NCBI GenBank assembly: GCA_014584575.1
Contig: JACTMP010000027.1
Coordinates: forward strand, 186,001-250,000
Direction of reading: 5' to 3'
Source: Chloroflexota bacterium
GTDB taxonomy: Bacteria > Chloroflexota > Anaerolineae > Promineifilales > Promineifilaceae
DNA: 64,000 nucleotides
The translations under genes and the position numbers were made by a program. The notes beneath the pieces are model-generated. The model ran no database searches. It was not told the origin of the DNA and worked only from the letters and a program-made list of their open reading frames with translations. This document shows, piece after piece, positions 60,787-64,000 of the stretch; position 1 is the first letter of the stretch, and each line of letters starts with the position of its first letter.

Positions 60787-63135
60787 CTACGGACAACTCG
60801 GCCGGATCAAGAACAACTCTTTTTCGGCGGATAAATTGCCGGATGTTACCTGCCCTGTACCGATGACCGGCCCGCCGCCGCTGCGCACGTCAAAGGTGTA
60901 GCTGCCGGTGGAGTTCACCACCAGCAGCACGTCATTCCAATAATAGTTGTAAATGCCGGTGCCGCCTTGCCCCTCCATAAAAACCTTGATTGTCCATGCT
61001 TCGCCGTTGCAGGTTTGGGTGCCTTCCAATTGGTAAAGGTTGAAGACGAGGTTGGCGGTGGAGGGCACGGCCGTGATTGCAGGTACGGCGACCACCTCAA
61101 CCGGCTGCTGCACACGCAAGGTTTCGATGTTACCCGGCCAATCCAGCCGGTCCAGGGTGGCAAAACCACGCTGGCCGTTGTCATCACTCACATACAGCCA
61201 GTTGCCTGTTTCCGAGCGGGCCAGCACCCAGACGCTCTGGCCGGTTTCCACAATCGCCAGTTCGGTAGAGTCAGCATCGGGCGCGCTAAAGAGGGAGATG
61301 TTTTCCTGAGCGATGGCCCGGTCAAGTGATTGGGGTGTGTCTGTGGGGGCAGCCGTGCTGGAGGGGGCAGGGGAAGCGGTGGCGGTTGCCGAGGCAGTGG
61401 CGGTAGCGGAACTGGTGGGTGTGGGCACGGCCGTGTGGGTATTGGTGGGTGCGGGTGTATGGGTGGGCACGGCCGTGTCTGGTAGCGCCGCCAGTTGAGT
61501 GGTGGGTGTGGGCAGCACGGCCGTTTGCCCATTACCGGCGCCGCGCCATATCACCCCTACGGCGATGAGCAGCAGCAGCGCCAGCACAATGCCCCCTACC
61601 CAAAACAAGGGCTGGCGTGAGCTGGTGGGCGGCGGCCCGGCAATCATCGTTTCTGCCTTCGCCCGCACCCCTTCCGAATCGGGAAACTGGGGTTCAATTT
61701 CGGCAATGCGCGCCAGTTTCGCCAGCGCCGTTTGCGGCGCCTGCTGTGCTAATGCAGAGAGCGCGGCCGTGTACAAGGTGGCGCAGGCGCCCTCCCTGGC
61801 CCGCTTCTCCACCAGCATCGGATCAGCCACCACCAGCGTCTCTTTTTGCAGTTGGATGGAGCGCCACTTGTCCAGCGCCGCCTCATATTCGCGCACTTCC
61901 AGCAGCCCCACAGCCTCCTTGTATAGCTGAGCAAGCTGCTGCTGCAAATCGGTTTGCTGCATCCCCATGCGCACCTTAAATTCTAGTTCATTCACCGGAT
62001 AGTCAGGGTCATATTGGCGGATGGCAGCAATGGCTGCCAGGCTGTCTACAAATTGCCCGGCGGCAAAATCGCGTTCTGCCTGTTTACTCAGTTGGCCCAG
62101 GGCATCGCGGCGCAGGCTGCTTACTTTGTGATGCTGGTAATCGGGGTCGGCGCGGCGTAGTTCATCCAGTTTAGCAATACAATCCTGCCAGGCGCGTTCG
62201 TCATAGGCATCCCGCGCCTGCTGCCAGAGAATGCCCAGCCGATCCAGATGACGGGTTGCCAGTGTGTCAGACGGCCCTTGCAGTTGTAGCCCCACGGTAT
62301 TCAGGGCGATACCCATTTCTCCGGCCGTCTGAAACCGCTCATCTGGGTTCTTAGACAGCGCCCGCTCCACAATAGCCACCAGCGAGTGAGGCGTATTGAT
62401 TTCCACCGTTTGAATATCGGGCGCCGGCGCGCTCACCTGCTGAATCATCACCTGGTAAGTGGAGTCATCGTGAAAAGGCGGGTCGCCGCTGAGCATTTCA
62501 TACAGGATGATGCCCAATGAATAAATGTCGGAACGATGATCGGCTTCTTCGCCGCGCACCTGTTCCGGGGACATATAGGCGGCGGTGCCCATGGGTACGG
62601 CCGTGGTGAACGGAGATGGTTGTGCGCCTACCATTTTGGCGATGCCAAAATCGGTCAATGTGGGTTCACCCAGCAGATCAAGCAGCACGTTGGCCGGTTT
62701 CAAGTCGCGGTGAATCATGCGTCGCTGGTGGGCGTAATCTACCGCGCTGCAAATTTTCGCCATGATGCGTACCGTATCGGTCAAAGGCAGACGCAGCCCG
62801 GCATTTTTCAGCGCTTCCAGCCGGTGTGACAATGTCTCGCCAGGGATATACTCCATGACCATGTAGTAAATGTTGCCTTCGTGGTTGAAATCGTGAACCT
62901 GGATAATGTTGGGGTGGCGCAATTGGGCGATGAGCGAGGCTTCCTGCTCAAACCGTTTGATAAATTCGGCATTATCCGTCAGGTTTTGGTTGATGATTTT
63001 GACGGCCACCCGCCGGTTGAGGTTCGGATCGTGGGCGCGGTACACGGCGGACATGCCGCCGCGCCCTAAAACGGCTTCTATTTTGTAGCGGTTGCCCAGC
63101 GTTTGCCCAACCCATGCTGGCCCGACATTGGTCAT
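60787..63135 (-). CDS. Eukaryote-type Ser/Thr protein kinase with SH3 domain
   Basis: A 782-residue membrane kinase. Residues about 15-275 form the kinase domain: glycine loop VLGRGGMSAVYRA, VAVKI, HRDLKPANVLL, DFGIAKM and MSPEQVRGE. A TPR-like helical region (about 290-500) precedes one transmembrane helix (FWVGGIVLALLLLIAVGVIW), a Thr/Pro linker, then an extracellular SH3b-like domain (EQNISLFSAPDADSTELAIVETGQSVWVLARSET region) and a further beta domain. It should sense wall or surface signals. It diverges from the NBR1-Ig gene. Confidence 0.92.
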   Translation of the reverse strand: MTNVGPAWVGQTLGNRYKIEAVLGRGGMSAVYRAHDPNLNRRVAVKIINQNLTDNAEFIKRFEQEASLIAQLRHPNIIQVHDFNHEGNIYYMVMEYIPGETLSHRLEALKNAGLRLPLTDTVRIMAKICSAVDYAHQRRMIHRDLKPANVLLDLLGEPTLTDFGIAKMVGAQPSPFTTAVPMGTAAYMSPEQVRGEEADHRSDIYSLGIILYEMLSGDPPFHDDSTYQVMIQQVSAPAPDIQTVEINTPHSLVAIVERALSKNPDERFQTAGEMGIALNTVGLQLQGPSDTLATRHLDRLGILWQQARDAYDERAWQDCIAKLDELRRADPDYQHHKVSSLRRDALGQLSKQAERDFAAGQFVDSLAAIAAIRQYDPDYPVNELEFKVRMGMQQTDLQQQLAQLYKEAVGLLEVREYEAALDKWRSIQLQKETLVVADPMLVEKRAREGACATLYTAALSALAQQAPQTALAKLARIAEIEPQFPDSEGVRAKAETMIAGPPPTSSRQPLFWVGGIVLALLLLIAVGVIWRGAGNGQTAVLPTPTTQLAALPDTAVPTHTPAPTNTHTAVPTPTSSATATASATATASPAPSSTAAPTDTPQSLDRAIAQENISLFSAPDADSTELAIVETGQSVWVLARSETGNWLYVSDDNGQRGFATLDRLDWPGNIETLRVQQPVEVVAVPAITAVPSTANLVFNLYQLEGTQTCNGEAWTIKVFMEGQGGTGIYNYYWNDVLLVVNSTGSYTFDVRSGGGPVIGTGQVTSGNLSAEKELFLIRPSCP

Positions 63136-63245
63136 ATAATTACTCCGATATGGATAGCAGTCTTACCATTGGCGGTTTTATCCGACATGGTACTATTATG
63201 CCCTACATGGCGCAGGGATTCCACTATACTACCAGTCATGGGGTG

Positions 63246-63273
63246 TTGAGCGGTGGGTGATTCCGTGTACAAT
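63246..63273 (+). promoter_or_regulatory. Possible promoter of the NBR1-Ig gene
   Basis: TTGAGC (63246-63251), 16-base spacer and TACAAT (63268-63273), 54 bases before the ATG at 63328. Confidence 0.5.
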
Positions 63274-63327
63274 GGGGGCGGTTGGGGGAAGCGGTATCGG
63301 CCACATACGAATGAGCAGGAGAATCAT

Positions 63328-64000
63328 ATGAATAAGGCAACGTTTGTATCGTTTTCTACCAATGTCAATCTGGACGCGCTGCCGGCCGGGTCGGCGTTTA
63401 AGGCAACCTGGATGGTGCGGAACGCAGGCACAATGACCTGGGGCCAGGGGTATACCGTCGCTCACATTAACGCCAATAAGGGCAGCCAGTTGCTCACCGG
63501 CAAAGCCAGCTATACACTCGCCGAGGTGGCGTCCAAAGCGAGCGTGAACCCCGGCGAAAATGTGGAGATCACCCTGGAAATGACCGCGCCAACCAAAGCG
63601 CATCATCGTTTCTTCACCGACTGGCAGCTAAAAGACCCGCAAGGCAGGCTGTTTGGCGATATCATCTGGCTGCGGCTGGTGACTACCACGCCGCCGCCTA
63701 AAGCGGAAGAAAAACCGGCAGCGGGGCCGGTCAATAACAGCAAATATATTGACGACCACAATATCCCCGATGGTACACCCTTTCAGGAAGGAAAAAGTTT
63801 TACCAAGCAGTGGGTGGTTAAAAATACGGGTGGTTTGCCCTGGACGGCCGCGTACCGGCTGGTGTGGGTGGGCGGCGAATCGCGCATGGCTGGCTCGATG
63901 AGCCACCTGATACCGGCGGCGCAGCCAGGGGAGGAGGTGGTGCTTTCTGTGCCCATGGTGGCGCCGCCGGCGCGGGCAGATGCCTATACCAGTTCGTGGC
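63328..64000 (+). CDS. Protein with tandem NBR1-type Ig domains (3' end beyond window)
   Basis: The first 224 codons are visible and the frame is still open at the window end. Two repeats of the NBR1/Next-to-BRCA1 Ig-like fold are seen: FKATWMVRNAGTMTWGQGY with DWQLKDPQGRLFGD, and FTKQWVVKNTGGLPWTAAYRL, each with the conserved Trp residues. In bacteria these domains occur in secreted and surface proteins of Chloroflexota and relatives, often beside kinases or peptidases. No signal peptide is seen at the chosen ATG, which follows AGGAGAATCAT. It diverges from the Ser/Thr kinase gene. Confidence 0.85.
   Translation, partial: MNKATFVSFSTNVNLDALPAGSAFKATWMVRNAGTMTWGQGYTVAHINANKGSQLLTGKASYTLAEVASKASVNPGENVEITLEMTAPTKAHHRFFTDWQLKDPQGRLFGDIIWLRLVTTTPPPKAEEKPAAGPVNNSKYIDDHNIPDGTPFQEGKSFTKQWVVKNTGGLPWTAAYRLVWVGGESRMAGSMSHLIPAAQPGEEVVLSVPMVAPPARADAYTSSW

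Overview
This 64 kb window is a gene-dense bacterial chromosome segment, moderately G+C-rich by eye. It most resembles a Chloroflexota genome of the Anaerolineae type. The evidence is a Sec-type nos cluster with a lipoprotein NosL, a SUF operon driven by a SufR-like repressor, a NifJ-type pyruvate:ferredoxin oxidoreductase beside a dihydroorotate-dehydrogenase-like gene, GlnRS, large WD40/TIR/GTPase proteins, a eukaryote-type Ser/Thr kinase with SH3, and NBR1-type Ig domains. The lineage is inferred from gene content; no 16S gene is present.

Layout. 1-4.9 kb: 3' end of a nitrous-oxide-reduction cluster (unknown membrane protein, a NosD-NosF fusion, NosY, NosL, a lipoprotein cytochrome c, a DUF1858 protein). 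5-9.6 kb: two citrate-synthase paralogues flanking a membrane-anchored MutS-like ATPase. 9.7-14.7 kb: helicase fragment, a 58-residue membrane protein and EF-P, acyl-CoA dehydrogenase, methyltransferase, LysM protein, DHOD-like enzyme. 14.7-19 kb: pyruvate:ferredoxin oxidoreductase. 19.6-22.7 kb: DUF433/DUF5615 pair, GlnRS, Uma2 protein. 22.7-32 kb: SUF iron-sulfur operon (Rieske, SufU, SufS, rhodanese, SufD, intein-bearing SufB, SufC) read leftwards, diverging from sufR and sufT. 32-42 kb: PAS histidine kinase, glycosyltransferase, phosphoribosyltransferase, secreted deacetylase, membrane subtilase, a Cys-rich protein, a degenerate Xer-like protein, tRNA-Lys. 42.5-53.2 kb: clostripain-like lipoprotein, then a divergent pair of giant signalling proteins (WD40-GTPase-TIR and TIR-TM-WD40) and a membrane protein. 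53-64 kb: MoaD/ThiS-like protein, TrmH, ClpP and trigger factor, tRNA-Leu, M23 peptidase, ABC exporter, Ser/Thr kinase, and the start of an NBR1-Ig protein.

Two genome-wide features stand out beyond the genes. First, the palindromic octamer ACGGCCGT is extremely over-represented throughout, mostly inside genes, in a way that recalls the cyanobacterial HIP1 element. Second, nearly every intergenic gap is filled by one of about a dozen families of short words arranged as hairpins or short tandem arrays. The same families also occur inside reading frames, where they form insertions in citrate synthase, NifJ and the subtilase, the NosL signal peptide and several stop codons, much like the palindromic elements of Rickettsia.
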